Positions 17,913 to 27,005 of a stretch of 64,000 bases of DNA are shown piece by piece. This stretch comes from Photobacterium aquimaris (GTDB lineage Bacteria; Pseudomonadota; Gammaproteobacteria; Enterobacterales; Vibrionaceae), in contig NZ_MSCC01000001.1 of the NCBI RefSeq assembly GCF_002954455.1, positions 1,587,577-1,651,576 of the forward strand, written 5' to 3'. Position numbers and translations under genes: made by a program. Within the stretch, counting starts at the first letter, position 1. Each line of letters starts with the position of its first letter. The notes under the pieces are model-generated. The model saw only the letters and a list, made by a program, of their open reading frames with translations. It did not search any database and was not told where the DNA came from.

Positions 17913-20054
17913 TTAGCGTTGAATACCACGTTGCTTGTAAAAACTTCTTTTATCTTTATACATCGATTTATCAGCAATTAAACAAAGTTCATCAATTGAA
18001 TAATGTTCGCAACTCGCATACCCCATAGCAAAATGTACTTCTACACATTGACCACTTGGTAAACTCGCATAATTCGTGTGTTCACGAACGGTTTCTAATC
18101 GCTGCCATAAAATAGCACAACTATCCTCATCACCAACTTCAAGAATAATGGCAAACTCATCCCCGCCTAAACGATAAACCTTATCTGTTGCTCGGCATGC
18201 CTGAACCAAAAGCTTGCTGGTTTGAATTAATAAAGCATCACCCATACTATGACCATAATTATCATTTGCTCGCTTTAGTCCATTCACATCTATCATAAAT
18301 AATCCAAAACTGCGCTCTGGATAGCGATTATATAATTGGATATGTTGTTCTAAGTCATGATCAAATGCTTTTCTATTTGCAATCCCCGTTAGTGAATCAG
18401 TTACCGCTATACGTGCTAATTCACTATTCAGTAAACGACCTTCTAATTCAGTAGATAGCTGGCGAATAAATAATGAAATAACCTCAAAATCATCACGCTG
18501 CAGCTTTTCATATTGCATAATAATCACGCCAACGACTTCATTATGGCTATTTTTTATCTTAAAACAGTGCAAATATTCACCACTCTTGGGTAAACAATAA
18601 TAATCACTATAGTGTGTCTCTGGTTGAATATTATTATTCTCTAAACAATTCTTATCAATATTCTCACATGCCCACGCCTCATTATTATGAGTATAAGCTT
18701 TCATTGCCCATCCTGCGGTAGGATATAAAGCAACGACTTGAGTCATTACAACTTCAATAATATTTTTATCTACTTGCAAATCATGACTAAATGATAATAA
18801 TGACTGTAACATTGAACGTCGATTTTCTTCTCTCATTAAAGAACATCTTAATGCCAATGTCTTTTCTTCAACTTTTCTTTCTAATTCATCATTAAAATCG
18901 ATTAATTGTAAGTTTGCTTGTTCTTTCTCTTTATAAGCAGCATTTAACTCTGCATTCTTTGCCGCTAAATCAGAAACTTGAGCTTGAATCGTTTTAGCCA
19001 TTTTACGAATGAGTTTATCAACCATAAAAAACTCGGCAAAACGAAGATCACGACCATAGCGTTGGTACTCACCTTGAGAATAAGCACGTACAGTAGCCAT
19101 TAATCCCTCTAGTGGTCTAGCAATCCAACGGTATGTCATTCCAGCACTAAAAAATGCCAATAAAATAATCACCAAACCAAATAAAGAAATATATTTCAAT
19201 GAATTAATATACGGATTTTTACTTATATATTTATTCATATAAACGACCATTGTATATTCAATCGGTTCTGATATATATTTGTTTTCTAATTTTATTTTTA
19301 TTGTTTTCTGTATTGTCGGCTTATTTTTATCGATATCACCTTGCGATATTATAATATTACTCATATCAGCCATATTTTCCATATCACCAATTCGATGATT
19401 TTTAAATACAACTCTCTCGCCATCTTTTAAATATGGTTTTAATACTTTTTTGATATTTTCAATTGGAACAATAACGATTAAATAACCTAGAGGTAAATGC
19501 TTTAATTCATCAGTCATAGAACGAAAAATAGGTACGCCAATAACAACACCTCGACGAGTTGGATTATATTTATCTGACATTAGTTTTTCACCATTATAAT
19601 AAAAAACCCACTGTTTTAACCGTTCTTTTCCTTTTGCTGATAACCTATAATTAAGTACCGTTTTTAATTTTGAAAATGAATTTAACCCAGGAATACCATT
19701 ATAACTTTCAATTTCATTCCATTGGTCATCAACTAAATAAGCCGCTTTAGTTAATGGGGTATTCTTTATCAATGTTCCCAAGGAATTGATAACATGCCCG
19801 GCAAGAAAATAGTTGTTTATTGCTTGTACAAATAACCTATCACGTGATAACACATCCAAACTTGTAGATAATAATGAGAAACGATAATCAAATTCTTGCT
19901 TAATAGTGGTAGCAAGTCGATCTAACATATCAATACGATAATTTTCTTCAACATCTGACTGTTGTTTTAAAAGCAACCCACCGACAATCGCAGCAGGTAC
20001 TACTGAAATAATTAGCATTAATAATGCTAACGATGACTTTAACCGTAACTTCAT
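17913..20054 (-). CDS. Membrane diguanylate cyclase with periplasmic sensor, HAMP-like, GAF-like and GGDEF domains
   Basis: A predicted c-di-GMP synthase of 713 residues. A signal-anchor helix (about 8-28) and a second membrane helix (about 286-307) bracket a periplasmic domain of about 255 residues. A HAMP-like linker and coiled coil (to about 405) and a GAF-like segment (about 410-545) follow. The C-terminal GGDEF domain has an intact catalytic GGDEF (630-634) and an inhibitory I-site RATD (621-624), so activity with product inhibition is expected. No EAL domain is present. Its ATG overlaps the stop of the upstream binding-protein gene by 1 nt (TAATG). This coupling suggests the binding protein presents a ligand to the periplasmic domain, by analogy with NspS-MbaA of V. 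cholerae. Confidence 0.88.
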   Translation of the reverse strand: MKLRLKSSLALLMLIISVVPAAIVGGLLLKQQSDVEENYRIDMLDRLATTIKQEFDYRFSLLSTSLDVLSRDRLFVQAINNYFLAGHVINSLGTLIKNTPLTKAAYLVDDQWNEIESYNGIPGLNSFSKLKTVLNYRLSAKGKERLKQWVFYYNGEKLMSDKYNPTRRGVVIGVPIFRSMTDELKHLPLGYLIVIVPIENIKKVLKPYLKDGERVVFKNHRIGDMENMADMSNIIISQGDIDKNKPTIQKTIKIKLENKYISEPIEYTMVVYMNKYISKNPYINSLKYISLFGLVIILLAFFSAGMTYRWIARPLEGLMATVRAYSQGEYQRYGRDLRFAEFFMVDKLIRKMAKTIQAQVSDLAAKNAELNAAYKEKEQANLQLIDFNDELERKVEEKTLALRCSLMREENRRSMLQSLLSFSHDLQVDKNIIEVVMTQVVALYPTAGWAMKAYTHNNEAWACENIDKNCLENNNIQPETHYSDYYCLPKSGEYLHCFKIKNSHNEVVGVIIMQYEKLQRDDFEVISLFIRQLSTELEGRLLNSELARIAVTDSLTGIANRKAFDHDLEQHIQLYNRYPERSFGLFMIDVNGLKRANDNYGHSMGDALLIQTSKLLVQACRATDKVYRLGGDEFAIILEVGDEDSCAILWQRLETVREHTNYASLPSGQCVEVHFAMGYASCEHYSIDELCLIADKSMYKDKRSFYKQRGIQR

Positions 20055-21250
20055 TAATTATCGTCCAACTGATTCATCTGCTCTATTGCCATTTTTTGCA
20101 TATGTTGTACTGAATATTCCGCAGTAGCGCCAGCTTGATAACGTTGGAATCCAATAGCCATCGCTTGCCATGCAATTGACATATTTAGTGATGAAGACAT
20201 TGGCGTTGTTAATGCCATTTGTTGAAACAGGATCTTATGATCTCCAGTCGCATTTTGTTTAATTTTTTTATAATAAGCCATGGATATAGGTAATAGGCCA
20301 GTTTTTTCATACACTAATTGCTGGCTACTTGGTTGCTGAACAAACTCAGAAAACGCTTTAATCAGCTGCTGTTTTTGTTTTGAATGACGCTCATAATTTG
20401 GAATCGCCAATACAAATGTACTGGTCATAGGATGCATCCTATGTCCATTAATCTTAGGTAATATCGCCACACCTAAATCTTTACCTAGCATATTCTTTAA
20501 ATCACGGTATGCCCAATCTCCATTGATAGAATAAGCACTCTTTCCTTCAACAAAATCGTCTTGAGAACAACGGTAGTCACACTCTGGATTAATAATGCCC
20601 TGTTGCGCTAAAAAACGATAATATTTTAATGCGTTAACCATCGCTGGAGTATTTAGCGTGATCTTTCCATCTTCAATAGGCTTACCATTGAAGGCTGATA
20701 AAAATGGCATCAAATAATACATATCATTATAATTCCAACCTATTGGCATGATATTTTTCACAAAATAATACTTTTTTTGCAAAAGGATATCTTCAAAATC
20801 TGTCGCTGGATGCGTTACATATTTTTTATTGTAATATAATAATAAGAAATTACCTTGAATAAGAGGTATTCCCCAATACTTTGATTTTAATTTTATTGTT
20901 GAGCTAACCATTGTATCCAATTTTTCTTTGTACCAATTATCAGGGATCGGCCATAGGTTCATCATCTTATGAAGACCTAAAAAATCAGAGGGTATAACGA
21001 CTAAATCTGGAAAAACATTATCTTGTGCACTTAATAGAATTTCAGCTTTTATTTCAGATGGATCCAATTGAACAATTGACATTTTAACATCATGCTTTTC
21101 CTGAAATTGATTCGACATTGCAGCTAAAAATTCATGATTTTGATGAGATGACCAAATTTTTAATGTTTCTGATGCCTGTACTGCTTTAGAAAATAATAAT
21201 ATGAATAACAAAAAAGAAAAATGAGAATTGTTTAATAACTTATTGAACAT
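20054..21250 (-). CDS. Orphan periplasmic solute-binding protein (sugar-binding/MalE-like, SBP_bac family)
   Basis: A 398-residue periplasmic binding protein. The Sec signal peptide (hydrophobic FSFLLFILLFSKAVQA, cleavage after VQA) precedes a mature part starting SETLKIWSSHQNHEFLAAMSNQFQEKHDVK, typical of carbohydrate-type extracellular solute-binding proteins. INGDWAYRDL and GVAILPKINGHRMHPMTSTFVLAIPN are in the positions used by MalE-like proteins. No ABC permease or ATPase gene is nearby. Instead the stop codon overlaps the start of a GGDEF receptor, so a sensing rather than a transport role is inferred. The ligand is unknown. Weak ribosome-binding site; AT-rich coding sequence. Confidence 0.85.
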   Translation of the reverse strand: MFNKLLNNSHFSFLLFILLFSKAVQASETLKIWSSHQNHEFLAAMSNQFQEKHDVKMSIVQLDPSEIKAEILLSAQDNVFPDLVVIPSDFLGLHKMMNLWPIPDNWYKEKLDTMVSSTIKLKSKYWGIPLIQGNFLLLYYNKKYVTHPATDFEDILLQKKYYFVKNIMPIGWNYNDMYYLMPFLSAFNGKPIEDGKITLNTPAMVNALKYYRFLAQQGIINPECDYRCSQDDFVEGKSAYSINGDWAYRDLKNMLGKDLGVAILPKINGHRMHPMTSTFVLAIPNYERHSKQKQQLIKAFSEFVQQPSSQQLVYEKTGLLPISMAYYKKIKQNATGDHKILFQQMALTTPMSSSLNMSIAWQAMAIGFQRYQAGATAEYSVQHMQKMAIEQMNQLDDN

Positions 21251-21499
21251 TATTTTAATAAAACCTAAAAAATTTTGTATGACATATTAGAGCTAATAAT
21301 AAATGACTAATTACAATTTATATCGGCTCTATTAAATAATAAAAAACTCATATTAACTAGCAAAGAGTATAGACTATCTGCATAATAAAAATTTAATTTG
21401 ATACCAATCAAAAAAGAATCGTTTTTTAGTATCTATTGCACACTTAATATAAACAGTTATCATAATATACACTATATACATACAAAAAGAATAAACATC

Positions 21500-22063
21500 A
21501 TGAAAATCAATTTATTATCAAAGCATATTTTACCGTTATCACTATTATTTTTTATAGCTTATAAAACACAAGCTAATACATACCCACAACATACTAACAC
21601 ATTCAAAACCTTAGCTAGTAATGTTACCCAACAGCCGCATAAAACGACAATAGAACAACAAATGATTAATTATGCAAGAAAAAATATAGGTATACCTTAT
21701 GTTTGGGGAGGAACATCACCGAAAGGGTTTGATTGCTCAGGATTTATTAAATATGTCTACAGCCGTTTTAATATATCTATCCCACGAACAACTGCGGCTT
21801 ACACACTATTATTTAAGCATTCAATACCATTAAAAGATGCAAAAGTTGGTGATCTGATTGTTTTTACAGGGACTAATTTAAAAATTAGAAGACCAGGCCA
21901 TGCGGGGATTATTACTGAAGTAAAACCAGGAGTGATTAAATTTATTCATAGTTCATCATCTAAAAAGCATTTTGGTGTCACTGAAACAAGTTATTATCAA
22001 AGTGGTTATCCCAAGCGCTATTTAACCGTTATACGAATGCCAAATCCTACAATAAAGGAGTAA
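21500..22063 (+). CDS. NlpC/P60-family cell-wall endopeptidase
   Basis: A 187-residue secreted cysteine peptidase expected to cut peptidoglycan stem peptides. A signal peptide (LPLSLLFFIAYKTQA) is followed by a short linker and an NlpC/P60 domain. YVWGGTSPKGFDCSGFIKYVY carries catalytic Cys79, GHAGIITEV carries catalytic His134, and IHSSSSKKHFGV supplies the third polar position. The open frame begins at a TTG (21398), but the ATG at 21500 gives a clean signal peptide. It resembles Spr/MepS without a lipobox. It is transcribed divergently from the binding-protein/GGDEF operon. Confidence 0.82.
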   Translation: MKINLLSKHILPLSLLFFIAYKTQANTYPQHTNTFKTLASNVTQQPHKTTIEQQMINYARKNIGIPYVWGGTSPKGFDCSGFIKYVYSRFNISIPRTTAAYTLLFKHSIPLKDAKVGDLIVFTGTNLKIRRPGHAGIITEVKPGVIKFIHSSSSKKHFGVTETSYYQSGYPKRYLTVIRMPNPTIKE

Positions 22064-22083
22064 AAATACTCCTATTTATTGTT

Positions 22084-22878
22084 TTATGGTGCGACACACT
22101 CAGTAAGTAATCGCAAGCATCCATAATCAATTAGCCAATCATGCTGTTGTTGATCTTTTACTAAAAAACAGCCCGAATAATTTAATGCATTAGCAAAAAC
22201 ATCACCAATATGATTAGTACGTCGAGGGATCACTAACATCCAATTTTGAGTCAGTAAAATATTATATGGTAAACATTCGATCGGTTCATTGATATTTAGA
22301 CTAGCATTTTTAGGTGTTAGACCCAAATCATGCATTGCAGCCAAATAGCAAAAATAAGCTTTCTCACTATTAATTCGATCAAAGGTAAATAGTTTATGCC
22401 TAAAAGGTAACTTACCAGACAAAATCAAACTTTCTAATGGTACTGTCGTTTTCATCAGCTGCATATGTCGATGAGGCTGACTTGCTCCTGCTTTTGCTGC
22501 TGAATTAAAAAAACCTAATACATTTGGGTAACTAACACCTTGAATCCAAGCTGAAAAATCTTGCAGTTCAAGTAAAGACGACTGGCTCACAAATGCTTTA
22601 CTACAAATCAGTAAATGTGGCTCACTAACTGGATATTTATTTAATAAACACACATGTGCATCACCCACTGTATCAACAAACATTCGCTCTTCATAAGGCA
22701 AAAATGGGTTAGACTGTGTCTGTCCTTGCTGTATTTTTTTATTAATATTGTCATTCATAACCTTAATAAAAAAATCAACCCCCTGCTCAGAAACAACTGA
22801 ATTCATTGTTGAAATTGGCAGCAATACTTGTGCTTCACTTGCCTTTTTAGCAACGGTTAACGCTTTATCCCATAACAT
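22084..22878 (-). CDS. ATP adenylyltransferase / Ap4A phosphorylase-like HIT-superfamily protein
   Basis: A 264-residue protein resembling fungal-type Ap4A phosphorylases (APA1/2), which split dinucleoside tetraphosphates by phosphorolysis. The nucleotide-transferase motif QPHRHMQLM (about residues 136-144) is the HIT-like catalytic His cluster. NPFLPYEERMFV and LLNKYPVSEPHLLICSK match the family's substrate-binding core, and YNILLTQNWMLVIPRR the C-terminal part. The frame opens with TTG codons at 22884; the ATG at 22878 has an AGGT 8 nt upstream and is preferred. It stands alone; the substrate is inferred from family. Confidence 0.75.
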   Translation of the reverse strand: MLWDKALTVAKKASEAQVLLPISTMNSVVSEQGVDFFIKVMNDNINKKIQQGQTQSNPFLPYEERMFVDTVGDAHVCLLNKYPVSEPHLLICSKAFVSQSSLLELQDFSAWIQGVSYPNVLGFFNSAAKAGASQPHRHMQLMKTTVPLESLILSGKLPFRHKLFTFDRINSEKAYFCYLAAMHDLGLTPKNASLNINEPIECLPYNILLTQNWMLVIPRRTNHIGDVFANALNYSGCFLVKDQQQHDWLIDYGCLRLLTECVAP

Positions 22879-23170
22879 CAACAAATACCTGCTATCATTC
22901 TAATTACTAGAAAATAAAACAACACCAATCACTCACCTAATAAAAAAAACGTATTATTAGATCCCAAAACTATCATTTGTAATGAAATGTTTACACTTTT
23001 AGTAAAAAAACACTCTTGCTAAAAACGGTTTGAATATGGCTCTCATTAATGAAAGTTTGTATTATTAGCCAATAAGTTCTATCAATCATTTACGATGTTA
23101 ATTCGTACTCCAAAGTAGATTATAGGCTTTAATGATTAAACTTTATATTGGTCATATAAAGTGCTTCAAC

Positions 23171-23202
23171 AGGGTACTACAGATCGGTCAATCTGCTACC
23201 CT
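23171..23202. repeat. Structured intergenic hairpin
   Basis: AGGGTA (23171-23176) pairs with TACCCT (23197-23202), with an inner CAGAT/ATCTG stem. A second 9-bp inverted repeat (ACTTTATAT/ATATAAAGT) lies at 23140-23162. The gap 22885-23280 contains no reading frame. These may be leader structures of the Ap4A-phosphorylase-like gene. Confidence 0.35.
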
Positions 23203-23233
23203 ACTCTCTTTTAAATACTCATCATTTAAGTAA

Positions 23234-23260
23234 AAAAACGCCCATCAATAATGAGCGTTT
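23234..23260 (-). terminator. Intrinsic terminator of the aromatic amino acid permease
   Basis: On the minus strand AAACGCTCAT pairs with ATGGGCGTTT (one wobble) around a 5-nt loop and continues into a T run, about 20 nt after the stop. Confidence 0.75.
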
Positions 23261-23280
23261 AGCTAAAGAGCGACACGTTG

Positions 23281-24441
23281 TTAAATAAGTTGTGCACCAA
23301 TTAAGAAGCAACCAAAGAACAGACTCATTAGCATTGCTCCTGCTCCCCCAGCCACTTGATAAACATTATCAGATGTAGTTTGAGCTGATTTTCTTATATT
23401 GCGAATCATTAGCATTGGTATAAATACCGCAATAAATACTAAAATCAATCCAGCATAACTTAAAACAGACAAGAATTGATTAGCAGCAAAGATTGCGCCT
23501 AATAATGGCAAAATAAATGTCAAAATGTAAGTTACCAAGCGATTTTTTCTAAATAAATCAATGTTTTGATCAAACAATGACATCGCTACGCCTAAGAATG
23601 ACGTTAACAGTGCTAAACCCGTAAAAATAGAAAGTATGATGTGAATGCCTACAAAACGAGAACTTAACGCATCAATAAGCACTGAAACATTATCAAACTT
23701 AATTAATTGTTCGGCAGATAAACTTCCAACGACCGCATATAGCCATAGCAAATAACAGCCTAGAGGGATAAGAGAACCTAATAAAACCATATTTCTCAAT
23801 TGCTTATGTGTTGCTTTTTTATTATAAGAAACAAGAGAAGGTATTACAGGAAAGAAACCAAAGCTGGTAAATAATACTGCGCTGGTTTTAATTAAATCAA
23901 CATTATTAGTATTGGTTGCTTCAAAGAAGTGATTAAAACTCATGCCAGGAATTAATGCAGCTAACGTAATAATCAATACTGCGATCATAATGATAAATAG
24001 CACGCGGTTAAGTTTATCAACAGCGCCTGTTCCGGCAGCAACAATACACCCAGCTAATACCGTGAAAATGATTTGACTATGCAGCATCGATAGCTCAATG
24101 CCGAAGCCTGTCACCAGTTTTTGTAATAAATCACCAGCGCCAATAATGTAAGCCATTAGCAGACAAACCAATAAAGCATAAAGTAGCCCATTAGTTATGA
24201 GTTGCCCACCCTTACCTAATGTTTTGCGTGCGATGGTATTCATACCTAAGCCACCACCGACTTTAATACTTGCTTCTAATAATAATAACGCAGCATATGT
24301 TGTCCCACTCCAAATAAACAGCATCAATAATGAGCCTGAAAGTAAGCCAAACTGAGCTAACACCATAGGTATAGCAAGCATTCCTGCGCCTAAAGCTGTG
24401 CCCGCAATAATTAGCGAGCTACCTAGTAATTTAGTATTCAT
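23281..24441 (-). CDS. tyrP: Aromatic amino acid permease, TyrP-like (HAAAP family)
   Basis: An inner-membrane proton symporter of 386 residues with about 11 hydrophobic helices. The N-terminal GSSLIIAGTALGAGMLAIPMVLAQFG is the classic HAAAP signature of TyrP, Mtr and TnaB. FTSFGFFPVIPSLVSYN in the middle is also conserved. The sequence is nearest in character to tyrosine-specific TyrP, but tryptophan transport cannot be excluded without comparison. GGA precedes the ATG. The long upstream region (24442-24830) carries palindromes that may be operators. Confidence 0.8.
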   Translation of the reverse strand: MNTKLLGSSLIIAGTALGAGMLAIPMVLAQFGLLSGSLLMLFIWSGTTYAALLLLEASIKVGGGLGMNTIARKTLGKGGQLITNGLLYALLVCLLMAYIIGAGDLLQKLVTGFGIELSMLHSQIIFTVLAGCIVAAGTGAVDKLNRVLFIIMIAVLIITLAALIPGMSFNHFFEATNTNNVDLIKTSAVLFTSFGFFPVIPSLVSYNKKATHKQLRNMVLLGSLIPLGCYLLWLYAVVGSLSAEQLIKFDNVSVLIDALSSRFVGIHIILSIFTGLALLTSFLGVAMSLFDQNIDLFRKNRLVTYILTFILPLLGAIFAANQFLSVLSYAGLILVFIAVFIPMLMIRNIRKSAQTTSDNVYQVAGGAGAMLMSLFFGCFLIGAQLI

Positions 24442-24481
24442 ATTTCCATGTCTTCTTATTTGTTAGATAGAGCTATCCATA

Positions 24482-24497
24482 TATCTCAAATGAGATA
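24482..24497. promoter_or_regulatory. Palindrome in the tyrP leader
   Basis: TATCTCA and TGAGATA flank AA, a perfect 16-bp dyad 41 bp before the tyrP start codon. The position suits an operator. It does not match the TyrR box TGTAAAN6TTTACA. Confidence 0.35.
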
Positions 24498-24741
24498 CAT
24501 AACTAATAACATATTAATTTTTAGTCGATAAAAGGTGCGGTTACAGAGAACCGTTACTAAATCGGAAACTAAAATAACAAAGCAGAAGAAAAACTCACCT
24601 GACATACCTTATAAGTAATACAGGCATGCGATATTGATGATGAGGGGGGTAATAGTGTTTATTTTGAGGGTGATGCGTCATTATCGTACTCCTAAACGAT
24701 GAATCCCAGTTTATTAGCAATATTCGGTCAGAACATCATTA

Positions 24742-24760
24742 CTGTTTCGGTCAAAAACAG
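24742..24760. promoter_or_regulatory. CTGTTT-N7-AAACAG dyad upstream of tyrP
   Basis: A 6-bp dyad with a 7-bp centre overlaps the second of two direct TTCGGTCA copies (the first at 24723). It lies 300 bp upstream of tyrP. The rest of 24442-24830 shows no gene. Confidence 0.3.
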
Positions 24761-24830
24761 AATGGCCTGCTAATAACAGCATACTAAAACACATTGTTCA
24801 GGAATGGAATGAATGATTATGTTTCTATCC

Positions 24831-24870
24831 AACAAAGATAGCCCAATCCTAAGATTGGGCTATCTTTGTT
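24831..24870. terminator. Perfect 18-bp stem terminator after the DUF805 gene
   Basis: Bases 24831-24848 and 24853-24870 are perfect reverse complements around CTAA. The T-rich arm (TATCTTTGTT) ends the stem on both strands. It lies 20 bp after the minus-strand DUF805 stop. Confidence 0.7.
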
Positions 24871-24890
24871 AAGCTAAAAAGCAAACACAA

Positions 24891-25277
24891 TTAGACGCTG
24901 AGCGTTGTATTATCATTATTTTTAGGGCAATTACCAAAGCGGTTACTTCCATCGGTGCTATTTTGTAACATGAAGTAAAGTAATACCAAAATCCCCACAA
25001 TCGGAATCAGCATAATCAAAGCCCACCAACCAGTACGATCTTGATCATGTAACCGTCGTACAATCACAGCAACTGTCGGTAGAAATGCAAAAACCGCATA
25101 TATAGCAGCTAACACACCATAGCCTTCAACCAATATTGGCAAATGTAATGTCGTGTCGACTAAGCCACATACCATACTAAGAAATGCGTTAATTAATGTG
25201 AAAAACCAAAATTCCTTTCTGCGCGAACGCCCTTGAAATTGAGCATATTTACGAAGAACAGCAAAATACCAATTCAT
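24891..25277 (-). CDS. DUF805 family inner-membrane protein
   Basis: A 128-residue polytopic membrane protein of the DUF805 (YhaH/YhaI-like) family. The start MNWYFAVLRKYAQFQGRSRRKEFWFFTLIN is the family signature: an aromatic-rich N-terminus and a basic GRSRRKEFW motif before the first helix. Three further helices follow, and RRLHDQDRTGWWAL is also conserved. The function is unknown. An AGGAAATAG ribosome-binding site precedes the ATG. It lies 18 bp after the 91-residue orphan, probably in one transcript. Confidence 0.85.
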   Translation of the reverse strand: MNWYFAVLRKYAQFQGRSRRKEFWFFTLINAFLSMVCGLVDTTLHLPILVEGYGVLAAIYAVFAFLPTVAVIVRRLHDQDRTGWWALIMLIPIVGILVLLYFMLQNSTDGSNRFGNCPKNNDNTTLSV

Positions 25278-25295
25278 TCTATTTCCTTGTTAATA

Positions 25296-25571
25296 TTAAT
25301 AACGCTTAATACGGACAACTTTCATTATTTCAAACTCTAAGCCTGCCACTGTAATTGAATCAGCATAATAGGTCATATTTACTTTTGCGCCAACAAGGGT
25401 TCGATACTTTGATTTACGCTTAAACTTGAAAGGCACGTTATAGCCGTCAATCATCAATGAATGCTGTATCCACTCGCCATCATCTCGCTGCGTATGAGAA
25501 TTTACAGTTAATCCTTCACTATGAATCAATTGCGCATGTTTTGCGATGAGTTTGTCACTATCAGACTTCAT
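25296..25571 (-). CDS. Conserved-looking small protein of unknown function (91 aa)
   Basis: I do not recognise this protein. It is soluble, basic and probably beta-rich, with segments WIQHSLMIDGYNVPFKFKRKSKY and AKVNMTYYADSITVAGLEFEIMKVVRIKRY and no signal peptide. AGGAAG sits before the ATG at 25571. It lies 18 bp upstream of the DUF805 gene on the same strand, suggesting co-transcription. A small oligonucleotide-fold or beta-barrel domain is possible but not shown. Confidence 0.68.
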   Translation of the reverse strand: MKSDSDKLIAKHAQLIHSEGLTVNSHTQRDDGEWIQHSLMIDGYNVPFKFKRKSKYRTLVGAKVNMTYYADSITVAGLEFEIMKVVRIKRY

Positions 25572-25667
25572 TGATCATCTTCCTACAGTTAGTGCTTTAT
25601 TTCGAATACAAAAACAGAGAGCTAGGCTCTCCGTTTATTCTAATCTTTCAGCGCCAATATAGCATTA

Positions 25668-26933
25668 TTAAAGCGGAAGAAATAAGCCCGCTAAAGTCGC
25701 ACTCATTAAATTAGCTAACGTTGCTGCAAAAATCGCTTTCATGCCTAGACGGGCAATTTCTGGACGACGTTGAGGCACAATGCCACCTAGCCCCCCCATT
25801 AACATAGCGATAGATGTTAGGTTGGCAAAACCACATAGTGCAAATGTTACGATTGCTTGTGAATGCTCACTCAATTTAGCAATCGTTTCTGGTTTCATTA
25901 ACTCAGCAAATGCAATAAATTCATTCACCGCAATTTTAGTACCGATAAGGCTCGCAGCCGTTGTCGCTTCTGACCACGGTACACCAATTAACCAAGCAAC
26001 AGGTGCAAATAGATAACCAAAAATCATATTGAGGCTAAGCTGATGTAAAGCATCCCAGTTAAAACCTAACCAGTGACCCACAGAAGCTAACCAGTTACCA
26101 ATATGACCTAAACCACCATTCACGAGCGCGATTAAACTGATAACAGCAAGTAAACTTGCACCTACAGCCATTGCGATTTGTAAACCACTAAGAGCACCAC
26201 GAGAAGCCGCATCAACCATGTTCACTGGTTCGTCTTCTTCACCATCATCTTCTTCTTCCATGGTGTGAACCCCTTCAGTTTGAGGTACAAGCAGTTTAGC
26301 CATCATCAAACCGGCAGGTGCAGACATAAAGCTTGCAGCAATAAGGTATTTAAGTTGAACACCTAAACCGGCATAACCAACCATAGTACCACCAGCAACG
26401 GACGCTAAACCGCCAACCATTACTGCAAATAATTCTGAACGTGTCATTCGAGCCAAGAAAGGACGAACAACTAATGGTGCCTCAACTGAACCAACAAAAA
26501 TATTAGCTGTTGCTGACATTGATTCTGTACGTGTTGTACCCAATAGTTTTTGTAATAAACCACCAATAGTACTGATCACCCATTTCATAACACCGAGGTA
26601 ATACAAAACAGAAATCAATGCGGAGAAAAACACAATTGAAGGCAAAACGTTGACAGCAAAAATGAAGCCTAATTTAAATTGTGCTAATTGACCGAAAAGA
26701 AACTCAGTACCTTCATGACCATATTCAAGAATACCAGATACAGCACCAGATACGCTGTTCAGCACTACACGACCGACAGGAATATATAGTATAAAAGCGG
26801 CAAAAACGACTTGGATACAAAAAGCCCCTAATACACTCCGCCAATTAACTGCTGAGCGGTTTTCTGAAAATAAAAAACCAACTGCAAAAATAGTAATAAT
26901 ACCGAGCATGCCAACAAGATAATGCAAAGTCAT
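25668..26933 (-). CDS. nupC: Concentrative nucleoside transporter (NupC/CNT family)
   Basis: A 421-residue Na+- or H+-coupled nucleoside importer. Hydrophobic helices run throughout, with the Gate and nucleoside-recognition segments visible: NIFVGSVEAPLVVRPFLARMTRSELFAVMVGGLASVAGGTMVGYAGLGV and GTKIAVNEFIAFAEL. An acidic loop (MEEEDDGEEDEP, about residues 225-237) joins the halves. CALCGFANLTSIAMLMGGLG-like ending matches the family. A CRP-type site lies about 55 bp upstream and a PurR-like box about 220 bp upstream. The ribosome-binding site GGGGA is unusually close to the ATG at 26933, so a slightly later start is possible. Confidence 0.85.
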   Translation of the reverse strand: MTLHYLVGMLGIITIFAVGFLFSENRSAVNWRSVLGAFCIQVVFAAFILYIPVGRVVLNSVSGAVSGILEYGHEGTEFLFGQLAQFKLGFIFAVNVLPSIVFFSALISVLYYLGVMKWVISTIGGLLQKLLGTTRTESMSATANIFVGSVEAPLVVRPFLARMTRSELFAVMVGGLASVAGGTMVGYAGLGVQLKYLIAASFMSAPAGLMMAKLLVPQTEGVHTMEEEDDGEEDEPVNMVDAASRGALSGLQIAMAVGASLLAVISLIALVNGGLGHIGNWLASVGHWLGFNWDALHQLSLNMIFGYLFAPVAWLIGVPWSEATTAASLIGTKIAVNEFIAFAELMKPETIAKLSEHSQAIVTFALCGFANLTSIAMLMGGLGGIVPQRRPEIARLGMKAIFAATLANLMSATLAGLFLPL

Positions 26934-26989
26934 TCCCCAATGTTTGGTGTAGTAAACGATTGCGGAAAGAGTTTATTCATAAAAAAAAG

Positions 26990-27005
26990 TGTGACAAGGT
27001 TCAAA
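26990..27005. promoter_or_regulatory. CRP-binding site upstream of nupC
   Basis: On the minus strand TTTGA-N6-TCACA matches the CRP consensus TGTGA-N6-TCACA in 9 of 10 key positions. It lies 57-72 bp before the nupC start. CRP control of nucleoside transporters is well known. Confidence 0.5.
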
